Assembly: GCF_010093815.1 (NCBI RefSeq)
Contig: NW_022985554.1
Coordinates: 1,024,999-1,088,998 of the forward strand
Direction of reading: 5' to 3'
DNA: 64,000 nucleotides
Origin: Pseudovirgaria hyperparasitica
Lineage: Eukaryota > Ascomycota > Dothideomycetes > Acrospermales > Acrospermaceae
How positions within the stretch are numbered: position 1 is the first letter of the stretch; the number at the start of each line of letters is the position of its first letter. Made by a program: the position numbers and the translations under genes. Positions 11,593-24,140 of this stretch are shown piece by piece. Under the pieces are notes generated by a model. That model worked only from the letters and a program-made list of their open reading frames with translations, made no database searches and was not told where the DNA came from.

Positions 11593-12501
11593 CTATCCTG
11601 GCATCTCATGACACATGACCTCAGCTGGAAGCTCCATGGGCCCATCATGTCTTGCCACAGCTGTTGAAGTCTTCTCATAGACTGTGTATCGGGACATAAA
11701 TGGCTGTCTTCGGTGCCTTTTCAGCAAATATATAGCTAGCGCCAGAGCTATTTACCTAATAATACTCAGAGGTACGCCGACTCCGATACCAATTCTGGTT
11801 CCTTTCGACAATCCAGTATCAGGGGGCGTTGCTGTGCCATTTGGAATATTGAAAGAGCTAGGTAGCAAACGAGATACATCAGATGGCTGATCGTCAATGG
11901 GGGGTGTAATGGAGATAAGAACCACTATAACGATAGCATTCATTACCGATGTGAATCCGGATAAAGGTGCCGTGATGCCTATACCAAAGCTCTTACCAGT
12001 ATCTGTTCCTCGAGCATTACTGATAGGTGTAGACGTCGCTCGGGCTAGCATTGGAGCTGTTGTCCCAGTGATCATGTTCCGACCGCGGATTGCATCTCTT
12101 CCCAGCACATATCCATCGCTGATGGTACTGGTCTTGATATCGGCATTGTATGGATCGAAGGGATAGTCATATGACGTATAAATAAACACATAGCCACTCG
12201 AGACGACGGTGTTGCAGTCCAGACCAACGCCACCATGTGGTTCATCTCCTCCGTTGTAGGTATATCCACTTTGATTGCATCAGCTTACTCCAAGATCGAT
12301 CAGGTTCGGGCAGCTCACGGTGGACAACGTAGTATATCGACAATAGACAGTGCGACTGTAGACTCCCAGACCGTATGAGAGGCTCCAGGGCACTTCAGTG
12401 GTCCATAGCTTGTTATACCGCCAGGACTTCGACAGTGCGTAAACGCGTCTGGGTAGCAATCGACTTTTAAGTCGATTAGAACTCCGTAGCTTAGATCCCA
12501 T
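11593..12501 (-). pseudogene. Decayed single-pass membrane protein gene, two in-frame stops
   Basis: On the minus strand, one reading frame runs from about 12501 to a natural-looking stop at 11593, interrupted by TGA at 12280-12282 and TAA at 11752-11754. Read through, it shows the layout of a common Pezizomycotina membrane-protein family: an N-terminal segment with SCPNLIDLG, a Ser/Thr-rich stalk, the pre-membrane motif GLSKGTRIGIGVGVPLSII, a hydrophobic stretch (IALALAIYLLKRHRR) and a short cytoplasmic tail ending HEMPG. A Cys-Tyr-Pro-Asp segment in another frame at about 12370-12460 suggests a further frameshift or a lost intron. Both stops could come from one C-to-T change (CGA to TGA, CAA to TAA). 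Function of the family is unknown. Confidence 0.6.
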
Positions 12502-13218
12502 CCTACAAGTTAATTTGCGTATTATTTGTAGTAGCTACCGCATCTCCCTGGCGCTAAGTAGCTGTCTGTGACCGGTACCCGTGTCGTGGTGGTGCCATCG
12601 TGGGTCTCTGGTGGCCAGGACATTGGATATACCGGTGGCTAAGGATTGCATATCTTTGTGGCACATCGATGCATAAGACTTCAGAGGAAAGGGTAGCCCT
12701 ATGCCATAGGGACTTGTGTGTCGCGCTGTAAGATGTAATATGTTTGATCTGACGTGGTGAACTTTGTGTCTACTAGAGGCTTGCAACAGAGCGACTGTTC
12801 GTGCAAAGACTTGTCACCCGTACCTATTATGCTAGTCAAAGCATCACGTACGACACCTATGTACCATTACAGGAACTGCTGCTATGGAGTAAAGGAGAAA
12901 TAATCTGATCACAATCATGAATACTGCCCGATCATAGCAGTCACTGATAATGGTGATGAATGTAATTTGTGCTCGTGATGGGGGAAACGTGAGCCTGACA
13001 CAGACTCCACGACGTCAGAATCATGTGTACTGTCTACCCATTTGCTGCAATTCGTTCCTTTCTCCCTGTTCATATACTATACTGCGGGCGGTGGTCATAA
13101 TAGATGCTTACAGCGGACTTGTCATACACGACCAAACACCACAAATTTCGAACAAATCCCAACCTCTCATTTGTAATACACCATCGTCAAGGAAGCAAAA
13201 GAAGCATCAAAATACAAA
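12502..13218. other. Intergenic; possible remnant of the pseudogene 5' part
   Basis: No intact gene. Minus-strand frames around 12535-12786 are rich in Thr and Pro and could be the decayed upstream part of the neighbouring pseudogene, but I found no conserved motif. Confidence 0.3.
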
Positions 13219-13337
13219 ACATTCAGCAGTGGGGATTCGCTAGTGGTCACCCACCTAACTACTAATCCACCCCTAACCAGCTTAAATAGGCGGGAGCGAA
13301 CGGGACCGCTTGCTTTCTGGTTGGTATGGCCGAATGT
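13219..13337 (-). rRNA. 5S ribosomal RNA gene (dispersed copy)
   Basis: The minus strand from 13337 to 13219 reads as an ascomycete 5S rRNA of 119 nt. Recognisable blocks in order are GGCCATACC after the 5' end, CGGTCCCGTTCGCTC (loop B/helix III region), TTAAGCTGG (internal control box A region) and GATTAGTAGTTAGGTGG followed by GTGACCAC and GCGAATCCC. The terminal helix pairs ACATTC at the 5' end with GAATGT at the 3' end; the usual fungal ends are ACATAC and GTATGT, so this copy has a compensated base pair. A TTTT terminator follows immediately. Dispersed single 5S genes are typical of filamentous ascomycetes. Several internal bases differ from the consensus I know, so it may be a variant type or a young pseudogene. 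Confidence 0.85.
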
Positions 13338-14392
13338 GGGAGACGAAATGAAAAACAAGTATATATTGAGGATATGCCTCCTCGGTGAGTTGAGTAAACG
13401 ACCTCTATCCCTCCGTCGGAGACTCCAATAAGAAGAGCTATCAATAGAACACCATGGACATGTAGAGATCTAGATAAATATCTCAAGAAGCTCGTAGCAG
13501 CCACTGAGCTTTGGAGACGAAGATTCCTGCAGGAATGATCCTTTGGTGGATAGCCTTCAGATAGTCAAATCCGATAAACACCGCACGCAACCTCACACTC
13601 GACCAATCAAACAAATCATATATCTATAGCAACCGTTATATATGACTCTCTGCCAACAATCCACTGACATTCCATCGTATTAAGCCACGGCATCATCGCC
13701 GCGTCGCGAAAGTCATTCCTCATAGCACGCACCATCCACTCATCCATTCATCCATTCCCTCCCGAGGGGGCCCTTACCCCCCCGAAGGCATCACACAAAC
13801 CACCTACCCGAACCAGCACCGCCTCGCATACCACCTACCAACTCGGTGCTGCCCCACAAACCCAGCCCCAATAGATACCACGCTCTCCACAAAACGTCGC
13901 CTCCAACATACCTACCTGCATCATATACCGCAAACTGAGTCATCTCACACTGCGCCAATCCCACCTTTCGAAATCCTCTCTTCTCTTCCCATCTGCCCTT
14001 GACAAGCAAACAGCAACAGCCAAACACCTCGTATTCGACACGGGTATACTAGGCAACCCCCAGCCCCCAGCCAGCCAGCCAGACAGCCCAGCCAGACAGC
14101 CCCCTAGCCCCCAGCGCAGGCAGCCCAGCGCAGGGTCCCCCCCAGCGCCACGCGCGGGGCTCGCTCGCAGCGGCGCAAGGAGGAGACGGTAGGGGTTAAG
14201 GCGCGTGGGCAAAAGACACGCTACAGTCGCCTTGGTCCGGCACGCCTCCAGGATTCCCTCCTAAGCTCCCGCTGTCAAACCGTGCTGTTGGGGAGACTGG
14301 ACCGGGGGGATGTGGACGGGACTGGTTAGGTCGGGGGACGGGCTGGGTTAGGTTTCTCTGGCTTTGGGCTGGTCCCCCGGGTGTGTGTGCCG

Positions 14393-14443
14393 CTGCGGCT
14401 ACGGCTACGGCTACGGCTACGGCTACGGCGACGGCTACGGCTG
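14393..14443. repeat. GGCTAC hexanucleotide microsatellite
   Basis: About seven consecutive GGCTAC units with one GGCGAC variant, in noncoding DNA. Confidence 0.85.
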
Positions 14444-15396
14444 AGAGGAGGGGCGCAAATGCTCCCGGCTGGAATGGCGCGCTGCTAGAATGTCGGTAGA
14501 AGGTAGGTCTTTACACGCACGCTCTTCTGCTTATCTGTTTGTTTTGTGGTTTACCGCGTGCTTTCATGTGCTGCATTCGCGGTTTACTGTGTGTCTTTCC
14601 GGCTATCCGTCAGCAGTGGACGTCACACTTGATCTGACTAAGCGGGACCATACCATACACAACTTACTCTAGGTCATTAGGTCCGACACCACCACATACC
14701 ACCATAATAACCCCACGCACCCATCTCAATCACCATAGCGCCCCCTCGGTTAGAGGCTTCACAGTCCCTTCACACCTCTCGCCCCCTTGCGGAGCACGAT
14801 ATCCGCCATGCTATCCATGCCTACTACCTACATGGCATACATGTCATAACAAGCCATCCCTCCCATGCACGCAAGCATACTCAGACAGCAATGCCATTCC
14901 ATTCCATGACAAACGCGCAACCAGCGCCAGAGTTACACGGCAGAAACAGAATACAGAATGCCATCATTCAAACTATTCAGTGATGTTAGAATCAGTCAGT
15001 CGTGTCGGTTGGTTGTTTAGTCGTTTGGGTAGGTAAGAAAACAACGTCCAAATCCAACGCCGTCTCACGCGCCGCATGCTGGACGTGCTATATGACATAT
15101 GTACTATATACTGTATACAGTGCCATACAGCGCACGGGATGAGCATGCTTACCAGACGAACACCCAACCAACCAAACAAACACCCAACCATCAGCAGCCA
15201 CCACCAAGCTCAAAGACAAGAGAAAACGCCTATTTGTTCTGCCTACCTACCTACCTAATACAAACCCACTCAGACTCAACCTCACAACCCCAAGCCGCAC
15301 TTGGAAGAGGCCGCAGTCTGGGGGCCCAGAGGGGTAGGGGGCCGAGAAGAGCGAGCAGCACAGCAAAGTAGGATTGTGTTTGGCAAGAAATATGGC

Positions 15397-15460
15397 CTTG
15401 CTTGCTTACTTCCCTACTTACTTCCCTACTTACCTACTTACTTACCTGCTTGCGTGCTTG
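15397..15460. repeat. Tetranucleotide-rich tract (ACTT/CCTA/CTTG)
   Basis: A run of CTTACTTCCCTA-like units followed by TTGCTTGC-like units. A shorter CCTA run sits at about 15241-15257. Confidence 0.7.
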
Positions 15461-16079
15461 CTTTCCAATGTTGCCTGCGTCCTACCTCACCTCACCACCC
15501 CATTCAACGCGCTCTAACCCCTCCCCTCCCTACTCTCCCCTCCTCCTCCTCCGCACTCCCCAAACCACGCACCACCACCAAACAACCCAAACAACCAACA
15601 GCCCAGGAACGCGCAGTCCCCATACCTAATTAGTCCTAGCCAAGAAAGACTCAAAAGGGCAAAACCTCGGGGATAAAAGACGTGATGAATCGGAGAGCAG
15701 CCCGAAAGGAAAGTTGGGGGGGGGGATCGGAAGTGCTGTCGGATAGGGTAGGTAGTGTGAGGTAGGGTAGCGTAAGCTAAGGTAAGGTGATTGGCGTAGT
15801 GTAGTGAGTGTTAGTCTTTCGTGGTTAAAATGGCTCGTCGCGAGGTCTTCGTTCTGGCTATCCTGGATCTGGGTTAATGTATGTGTGTGTGTGGGTGGGA
15901 TGTGGGTGGGATGAGGCAGGGCATGGACTTGCATGGCACGCAAGGGCTCATGCTCATGCTCATGCAAGAACCTATTCACAACAACGCATGCTAAAGTATA
16001 TGTCCTGTATAAATCTTTTTTTTTCTTTTTTGTCTTTAAAAGAATTTCCGGTGTATTTAGAACCAATCTCCACCAGGCA

Positions 16080-16109
16080 GAAGAGAAGAGAAGAGAAGAG
16101 AAGAGAAGA
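16080..16109. repeat. AGAAG pentamer microsatellite
   Basis: Six consecutive AGAAG/AAGAG units in noncoding DNA. Confidence 0.85.
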
Positions 16110-17404
16110 TATAGCAAAGCACAATAGACCACAAGACCAGGAGACATACATCATGATATCACGAGGAGAGAGAGAGAGATAGAAAAAGGTTATGAAAACA
16201 AATACATTCCATTTTCGTCAAAATCCCCCGAATTGACTTGGCTTTCCATTCCATGTCCCCCGTTAGCCGTTTGTGCCAGTCAGTGTAATGAGACATCCAC
16301 GTTCATCTATCCCTATGGAACGTTTGTACGCCCCACCCATGTACGGCCGTTTCAATTCGTATGCTGCGCATGCTCGTGCGCCATGTGCGTTTCAGGACGA
16401 GTTCAAAAGACATGGATCCACCCAGTTTTGGAAAGATCCCTCCCCCGGAACGACATGAACTCTCCCTCAAAGATAAACAAACAATAAACGAGACCGACGA
16501 CCAAGAAACGCCGCCGATAGTAGTCCGTGCCAACAAAAGACATGCCAGTAAGATATATCAAAGGGAAAAAAAGGTGCTAAAATGTAAAACAAGAAAAGAC
16601 CACCCACGTAGATACAATCCTCAGAGTTGCGGTAACGTGGCGACCGTTGGAGCGACGAGAATGGTCGACGAGTCCGGGATAGTGGTATACAGGGCAACAT
16701 CGTCCAAAGGAGAATGACGGCGACATGAAGATGCGAGAAGACTGTACTGGTTCTCTCATCTGTGTGTCAAGGAAGAAAAGGCGACAAAAAGGTTGAATGT
16801 TGGTTGGCAAGGAAGTAAAGACGTTGAAATGCAATACCGTTGCGCTAATGTGCACATAGTAAGCAGGGCTGCGGAATGAAGAGAGTGATGCAGGGGAATG
16901 GTGGGAATGTCCAAGTGGAAGAAGAGGAGGGGTCCCAGCCGATAAAGAAGTTGACAGCTGCATCGACCGATGATGTTGATGAAGGCGCCGAGGAAGTCAA
17001 GAATCCCCCGTCCAGCGAAGGATCAGAAGACAAGACAACGTAAGCCTGCGAGGTTCGCCAGCAGGAGTATCCATCATAGGGCATGGAAAGTATGGAGGAG
17101 ACAGCAACAGATTCAGACGCCATCCCAGTCGTAAGGAAACGCCAATTGCTGACGTTCCAGACAAAAAAGCTCCGACCGACACGCATCCAACGGGACGACG
17201 AGTCACGACCAGGAATCCCTCAGCCGTTGAAGTATGGGGTCTAGCGCGCTTTTATGCCAAGAATGAGCCGGAGCTGCATTCTGCACTTGGACATGCCCGA
17301 CATTGACATTGGCTCGTTGTTAGGTCTTTCTCCGACATGACTTGCGTGCTCGACTTCCCCCAGTGGATACAGACAGCCACATCCTGGACGATAAGAGAAT
17401 GTAT

Positions 17405-20253
17405 TTAAGGAGAGCTGGCCCGCTTGGAACGCTTCGACCGTTCCATCCAGCGCTTCTTCCCAACACGCGTGTCAAAGTGCGGTGCCTTCTGTGCAATGTC
17501 ATGTCCTGCGGCCATCATCGTACTGCGCATCTTGTTGCGGTATGCATCCACTATCATCCATCGTTAGCACTTCTCCTCATCCTTCTTCCACATCTTTTGA
17601 CATCACTTACAAGATCGCTGCAAGAACAACGTACGACCGGCGAACACTCTGCCTTGGCTCCAGCTCATGCGATAGCCCAATTCGTTCAGAGTGACTTCAC
17701 GTGATCGTTTGGTCCGCGTGATTCGTGGCTTCGGCAGTTTGATGTCACCGCCGTCCATTGTTGGCACTGGAACGAGAGTTCGGCCAGTGACTGGAGCTTC
17801 GGCTTCGCGCTCGTCCTCGGGATCACTCGTGAAAACGTGCGTTCCACGTGGCGAAGCTGGAGGTGAGGCTGTCTGCATGTCAAAGCACGAGCGCGGGAAA
17901 ACCGAGTTAGATTTACGGTACGAGTCTGGAATCTCGTCCATGTTGACTTGATCGAGCATGACTCGTACGCGAACTCTGGTTCCTCGCTGAGCGTCGTCCA
18001 CAAGAATGAACTTGCGACGCTTGGCCTCTGGTAGGTCCCCGAACAACGCAATCATACGCTCCTCATCAGCCCGTTTACCGGCAGGAGCAGCGCTTGAGTG
18101 CGGATGCGCATGACCACCAACGTGATCCATTGACCCGTGAATCGAGGGCATCGAAGAATTGCCTGCCGATGAGTAGCTAGGGTACGTAGGGCTGAAACTG
18201 TGTGCCGGGCGAACGTCGTTTGGTGAACTGATTCCCTGTCCATTGGTGGAGCCATGATGGTGGGTCTGCGGGCTTTGGTCGTAGCTGCTGCCTGATTGAG
18301 AGAAAGAAAAGTGATTAGCCGCCAGTCCACGCCATTGAGCGTCGTTAGTCGTTGCTGAGTGTGGGTGGTGGGTAGAGATGCGGCCGCGCAATAAACATGA
18401 CAAGTGCAACTTTTCGGGCATGATGCTAAGTGCGTACTTGGATGATGGGTAAAGGGTAAAGACGCAGTACGAGGGGCCGCACCGGGAGGGAAACAATAAT
18501 GTACATGTGCAAGGCAAAGGTGACAAGAAGTGCATCTGAATATAAATCCCACAATCGCCAAAGTGCCAATCAATCATCCCATCTGGTGAAACATACCGCT
18601 GACATCGTCGCTGCTACCCGGCGCGCCGCCTGGGTGCTCGTGATGATGGTGGAGCTGACCTCCCATTCCCATACCTGGCCTTGAACCTGGGGCTCCTGGC
18701 AAGCCCGCCGAGTTGGGAATCCCTGCGCTTCCCGGCGCGCTAGGCGTCATGTGTGGACCATGCTGCCCTCCCTGCACAGCTTTCCTGTTGGTGATCTTGG
18801 CCATTCTTCGGACTCTGCGACTGCGAAGTCGTGGGTCTTGGTTGCTGTTCCTCCAGCTGTCCACTGCACGCTGGATCAATCCTCTCTTGCCTCTCAAGCA
18901 TGGATTCAATTGCGCAAGAGCCCAGCCGACAGTGTTGCATTCCGTCTCGTAATGCAGGCGATTGCCTTTGTACTGATCCTTGTGGCAGCATGCGCGAGGG
19001 TAGACACAGTTCTCGGTCTTGAAGTCTTGCGGCAGTTCCTCCACATTTACCGACTCCACGTCACATCGAATGGTGTATTCCATCTTGACGCGATCTCTCG
19101 AGTACTCAAACGCAATCCACTGGACACCGTTCTGGTCTTGTCGAACAACAAGCGGAGTTGTGGCTGGGATAGGGCCTGGAGCAGCGTTGGGGTTTACGTT
19201 TGCTGAATTACCCGGGTGCATGCTACCAGCACTTCCAGGCGGACCCTGTGGAGTAGTCTGCGACGCGCCAAGTCCAGAAGGTGGTCGTTGATGTGGTGTC
19301 TGCGGCATCCGTGACTTTGGGCTGCCGGTCAAGCCTTTGTAGTCTGCGTGGGGAGATTGATGAAGTGGTTGACTGTGTGGGCCTTGAATCAACGATGGAC
19401 TGGTGTGCATTGGGTTGTGTTGAACATGTTGACTGTATGACGTTTGTTGGTGAGGTAGCGAGTATTGAGGATAGTACATGCTTGATCCCATGCCTGATGC
19501 CGGTTGTCCATAGATCGGTCTGCCATGAGCATCGTGCTGCGGTGACTGCACCGGTGCGGGCGAGTTTGTTTGCGGAGTCGCGTACATTGGCGGGAATTGT
19601 CTCATCGTTGCGGTCGCCATTCCTAGCTCTGGTGTATCTAGATTTCTGTCAGGGGCAGTCCAACGACATACATGACAAAGCGGAAGCAGATTGCGATAGA
19701 TGTATCGCTACTGCTGTTTGCTTACCTGCGGATGATGTGTAACTACCTGGTCCGCTCCCTGCGCTATATGGACTTGGATGCGATGAATAATAGGAAACCT
19801 CTGGAGGAGGTTGGTTAGGCTGACCCTGAATCGGATAGGGACTCTGGTGTTGCTGAGGAATTGAATGAGTCGAATTGTGAGGCGAAGGGTAGGGTCCTTG
19901 TGGCGGTGGTTGCGGATGCTGCGGTTGATGTGGTGAGCCTGGATGCTGCTGCTGGATCACTCCTGGTCGCTGGTGGAGATGCTGCGGCGGTGGCAAGCCT
20001 TGCGAGGACTGATGGGGATGATGCTGGCGACGGCAATGTTAGCATGAACAGCGTGGTTTTGCAAAATAGCAGAGTGCATATGAGCGAAGTTGCAGGATTT
20101 GGGAGTGTGAAGAGAAGAGCTGCTGCCACGACCCGTCACCCTCGTACGCGTCTGTAGGTAAACAAGAAGCCTGTGCCTAGGCAGGGATGAAGGCTCAAGG
20201 GTTGATATGAGTCCTGGTCCCGACCTGGTTCCTGGACAGACAAGATCAGGCAT
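17405..20253 (-). CDS. DUF8032-type nuclear regulator, MedA/Ren1/Acr1-like
   Basis: A likely transcription or developmental regulator. Three introns are well supported by phase: 19725-19638, 18596-18292 (long, 305 bp) and 17610-17551. Exons are 19637-18597, 18291-17611 and 17550-17405, with an upstream exon ending at 19726. The conserved core, in the 19637-18597 exon, has IAFEYSRDRVKMEYTIRCD, then Cys-rich YPRACCHKDQYKGNRLHYET, WALAQLNPCLRGKRGLIQR and RSRRVRRMAK. The last exons add LDAYRNKMRS and HFDTRVGKKRWMER. Flanks are Gln/Pro/His/Ser-rich. The 5' end is uncertain: an acceptor at 20024 (or 20009) needs another exon, and one phase-consistent choice is ATG at 20253 with a GTGACG donor at 20139, giving about 759 aa. 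The family is fairly certain; equating it with Medusa (conidiation and adhesion control) is inference. Confidence 0.7.
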
Positions 20254-22620
20254 GCCATATTTCTGCCGAAATGTCCGGGTATGGGTGAGAGAAAATGGAC
20301 TGGCAGCATACATGACGACTATTGTTTCTGTCCTCTCCAGACAATTGCAACAGAAACCTTGACAAGCGGGCAATGAACGGGAAACTTGGAGACAGTAAAG
20401 GAAGCCTTACAAGAGGGAGATTCTGCTTTGAGATGGAGACAGGAAGAGGGAGAGATTGGAAGAAGGAGAAGAGTAAGGATGACGATTGGCAATGAACGTT
20501 GAAGAAAGATGAAGAAGGATGTTGGTGGGGAGGTGCAACGGGGAGGGATGTTGTACAGCAGTGGAGTTTCTTAAGCAGAACCAACTAGCAGGGATAGAGC
20601 AAGGCGTAGAAGAGGTGGTACGATGATAAACAGCAAGCAGATAGAAAGCAGACGGAAACAGCGTAGAAGCAGAAAGTAGATGACAGGGAACCAGGGAGCA
20701 GTAGAACAATAGACCAGGGAGGGGGAGGGGGTAGTGGTGTGGTGGGGATAATGATGATGATGATGGTGGTGGTGGTGTTTGAGAAGAGTATGAGGGTGCA
20801 GGGAAGCGGTCAGCAGTCAGCAAGTCAGCCAGAACTGGGCAGCAAATAGCCAAATTGCGCCTGTGCTTGTTTGGGGGGGGGGAGGGGGAGGGGGAGAGGG
20901 CAGAGGGAATTGGGCAGCGGGCGGCGGGCAGTGAGCAGTAAAGTTGGGGTGGCGTCTTGGCGACAGAAAGAAAAAGTAAAGAAAAAAAGGGCCCGGAGGG
21001 TGAATCAGCCACGGTAAGAGAAGCGGCGCATACCATGTAGGGAGCCAGAACCACGCGAGAACGGAACGAGTACGTGAGTTTCGAGGGGTCGATCGCTCGT
21101 CCAAAATAAAATATACCTGACGCGGCCTTGTCCTTGACACGCAACCACGATGCGCTCAGATAGCCTGGTGCATGCAGGAGAGGTCCAGCCCAGTCGAATG
21201 TAATGCTAATATCCCGTGCAATACAACAAACAAGGTTTGCGCCGTGAGAGCAGCGACCGGACGGCGGCCTGGGGAGAGATGGATGCAAGGGAGAGGGAGA
21301 GAGATAGAGACAGAGATGGAGAGAGAGCGAGAGACAGAGTTTGCGGATGAGCGCTGGCTGGACGTTGATGCTAAGTGGGCGCGTCGACGGATGTTCCCAG
21401 CAACGACAGTGCAATCGTGGTCCTCGTCCTCGAGGGTTGTTCTAGGGCGGCTGTAGCAAGGGGAATGATGTCGCGCAGAAAATGGATTGGGTTCAACGGT
21501 AGAACTTTGTAGAAAGAGCAAACAAGCAGACGAGAGTAGCGCGTATAGAAGTAGTAGACTGCTTGTCGTTCTGACAGGGCCGGCCAGTCGCCAGGGTTGT
21601 TGGTGTCGGTATGGATGGTATGGACGGTATGGATTGTATGGATTGTATGGATGGTATGGATTGTAGGCGGAGGCCCCCAGGAAGTGGCAGTAGTGCAGGC
21701 TGTCAAGCAGCGTGTGCGCATGCGAGAGGGATTGCGAATGACCAGGGAGGGCTTTTTGGGGCTTTTTTTCTTCAACTTACCAGTCCTTCCGCCACAGGCT
21801 CGGCCCTGTGGTATCTTTGGGGAGACATTGCCCTCTGGCGCGGCGATGCATGCGCCATTCGTAATGACCGTACTGACGATGACGATGGTGATGGTGATGA
21901 CGAAGATGAAGATGATAAAAAAGAAGACCACGATGGGTTGGTGATGTTATTGATATGGTTGGCTGTTAGGTGATGGGTGTGTGAGGATGGTGCAGCGTGC
22001 TGATCGGAGCAGCGAGGCTTCGACTACTTCAGAAACCACTGGGCTCCGGCTACAGGATGACAAGTTGCAAACGATATGGTCGGTCGAACTGACAGAACAA
22101 AAGGAGGGGGAGGGTGTGAAGGGCAGGATATGGGATGGAAGGGGAGGGGGGAGGGGGGGGCAAGAGGTAGTGGTGATGCAGTGGTGTGTGGGTGGTGGGA
22201 GTTGTGTTGTGGTAATGTAGTAGCTAGTGTCAGTGAGTGAAAGATAGCGAGCTAGTAGCCTATTAGGCAGCTAGAAGAGTGGAGAGAGCAGGCAGGTAAC
22301 ATGAAATGCAGATGGGCAGCAGCTGTTGAATGTTCAAGATTCGGGATGGGGGCCTGAGGTGGTGGTGGTGCTGGTGGTGGTGCTGGTTGTGAATCTGTGT
22401 GGTGGTGGGCAGCGTCGAGGGTCGAGGGGTCGAGGGTCAATCAAGGGCGTCAGTTGATTAAAGTGGAGCTTGGGCCGGTGGGCGCTGGTTTGGTCGGTTA
22501 CAGGGTGAATTACAGTCATCATTACAGGGTGGTGCGGCTCGAGACAGGCCTGACAATTAACTTAAGCTTCAATATCAACGCATACTGTTTGTTAACGCAT
22601 CTCCACTAATGCTTGTATTT
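20254..22620 (-). promoter_or_regulatory. Long pyrimidine-rich upstream region of the DUF8032 gene
   Basis: About 2.4 kb whose minus strand is strongly CT-rich (for example 20400-20520, 20860-20960 and 21270-21340). Long low-complexity frames (such as 21414-20407) reflect that composition. Fungal developmental regulators often have long promoters and leaders with upstream ORFs; this is a plausible reading, not proven. Confidence 0.35.
21610..21665. repeat. TATGGATTG/TATGGATGG nonamer tandem repeat
   Basis: About six degenerate 9-base units in noncoding DNA. Confidence 0.8.
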
Positions 22621-24140
22621 CATCATATGGTCAAATAGGCGAAGAATGATGAGTGACAAGTAAAGACAGTACACACAGTAATACGCGGTGCAGAGTGAAG
22701 ATAGACCGGTCACGCCTGGGCTGGGGGTGTGTAGGGCAATTCAATGCACTCGGTAATTGATTAATTAGAGCATCAATATTATTAGCATTTCTGGAGAGCC
22801 CTCCGCAGAAAGAGGTTTATTCACTTGGATGCTGACGCGCTCTGTGCGAGCCACGAGCGAATTAGCTACCTCTCTCTGTCGCCGCTCATCTCATCGTCAG
22901 GCTCCAAGGCAGAAATCATGGCCAACCACCGCGAATCATTTTCCTTTTCACTCCCACTCTCACATTCTGACAATGTCGCCTCTCTATGAATATTGACTCT
23001 CTCTGTCTCTTCCTCTCTCTCTTCTCATCCACCAAACCCCCCCCCCCCCCCCCTCCTGGCACTACTGCCCCGCCACTCGACCGTTGTCTGTGCTTCTTGC
23101 ATCTTGCATCGCTCTCCTCAATCTACTGCCCGAAGCCACTCGCCGCTGTCTTGTCCTCTTCCGCTTCCTCCTCTCCCTTCGCGTCTCAGCTTTCCATTCG
23201 CACACTGACCAGCTCCAATGCCGATAACCTGCCGGGCCAGTCAACGATGGCCCTCCTGATGGCGCTGGCGCACGCAAGAATAAATCCAAAACACGCCAGG
23301 GATCACGGTCCCATGGCCTGTCTATCCCTCTCTCGTCCAAGCGTACCCAGCAATTCTGCCTACCCGCTTGCGACATCGTACACAAACATACATGGCACAT
23401 GCAGCAACAGCGCTTGCTGCTTCTTCCACTTCCTGATGCCCTCATCTATGACAAGCGATGCATGGCTGTGTGCGACTTTGCTCATTTTCAAGTCACCAGA
23501 ATGCCACCCCCCGCATGTCGCGTCCAGTGTGCTGGTTCAACCGTGGAACTGCGCTTCAGCGCTTGATGAGGCGTGGCACAGCTTTTCAGCCCATTGTGCA
23601 CCATGACTTGTGACTCCGACTTTCACGGGCCGCCCAGAACTGCTGAGGCGTGGAAAGAAGCGTGGACAGGAGCGTGGGTCCCGCGTGGGCTGCTGGTCTC
23701 TTCGGGATCCCTGGGTTTTGACGACCGAGGAAGGCATATACTATGTATGGCAAAAGAGCTGGTCCATGATACCGTAACTAGGTATACACCAGGTAAACGC
23801 AAAGACCGTTTCTAGCTTTGGAAACTAAGCATGGAGGCCATGTTCGCGGGTACGCCCGTGTCTATCATCAGCCTGGCACCTGGTACACAAATAGTCGACA
23901 CAAGCTGAAAATTAATCTGGTGGCCATCATAGATGGAGCTTGCGCGCAACACAAAGGCAGTTCATCATCAAGCTCTCCAACAACAAGCCCCTATCAATGT
24001 ATGGCGCTACGCGGAATTTATATGGCTTCCACATGCCACTCGTACCGGCAGACACGAGATCGGAAGCCGATGTTTCCATTTTTGCCGACTTTCCTGTTCG
24101 CCATCCTGCAGATAATACTGCTGACATAATTGAATTTTCT
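22621..24140. other. Intergenic, no gene supported
   Basis: It contains a run of about 17 C at 23037-23053 and a CT-rich block before it. The 206-residue frame 22986-23606 spans the homopolymer, has no family features and no convincing splice partners, so I do not call it. Confidence 0.45.

Larger units (their letters stand above)
13338..17404. other. Long low-complexity intergenic region
   Basis: Four kilobases without a convincing gene. It holds C-rich and G-rich blocks (13740-14200), a GGCTAC hexamer array, CCTA/ACTT tetranucleotide runs (15240-15460) and AGAAG pentamers. Frames here are compositional artefacts. The end nearest 17405 is presumably the 3' UTR of the minus-strand regulator gene. 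Confidence 0.5.

Noticed and set aside
14393-14443. Telomere-like hexamer array
   Set aside because: The unit GGCTAC is not TTAGGG, and it lies inside ordinary intergenic DNA.
16845-17186. 113-codon minus-strand frame downstream of the DUF8032 gene
   Set aside because: No homology recognised; probably within the 3' UTR or intergenic sequence.
20407-21414. 335-codon minus-strand frame upstream of the DUF8032 gene
   Set aside because: Composed of Ser, Pro, Leu and His runs from CT-rich DNA, with no domain or signal; a compositional artefact of the long upstream region.
22986-23606. 206-codon plus-strand frame
   Set aside because: It reads through a run of ~17 C as poly-Pro and has no recognised domain, codon bias or splice partners.
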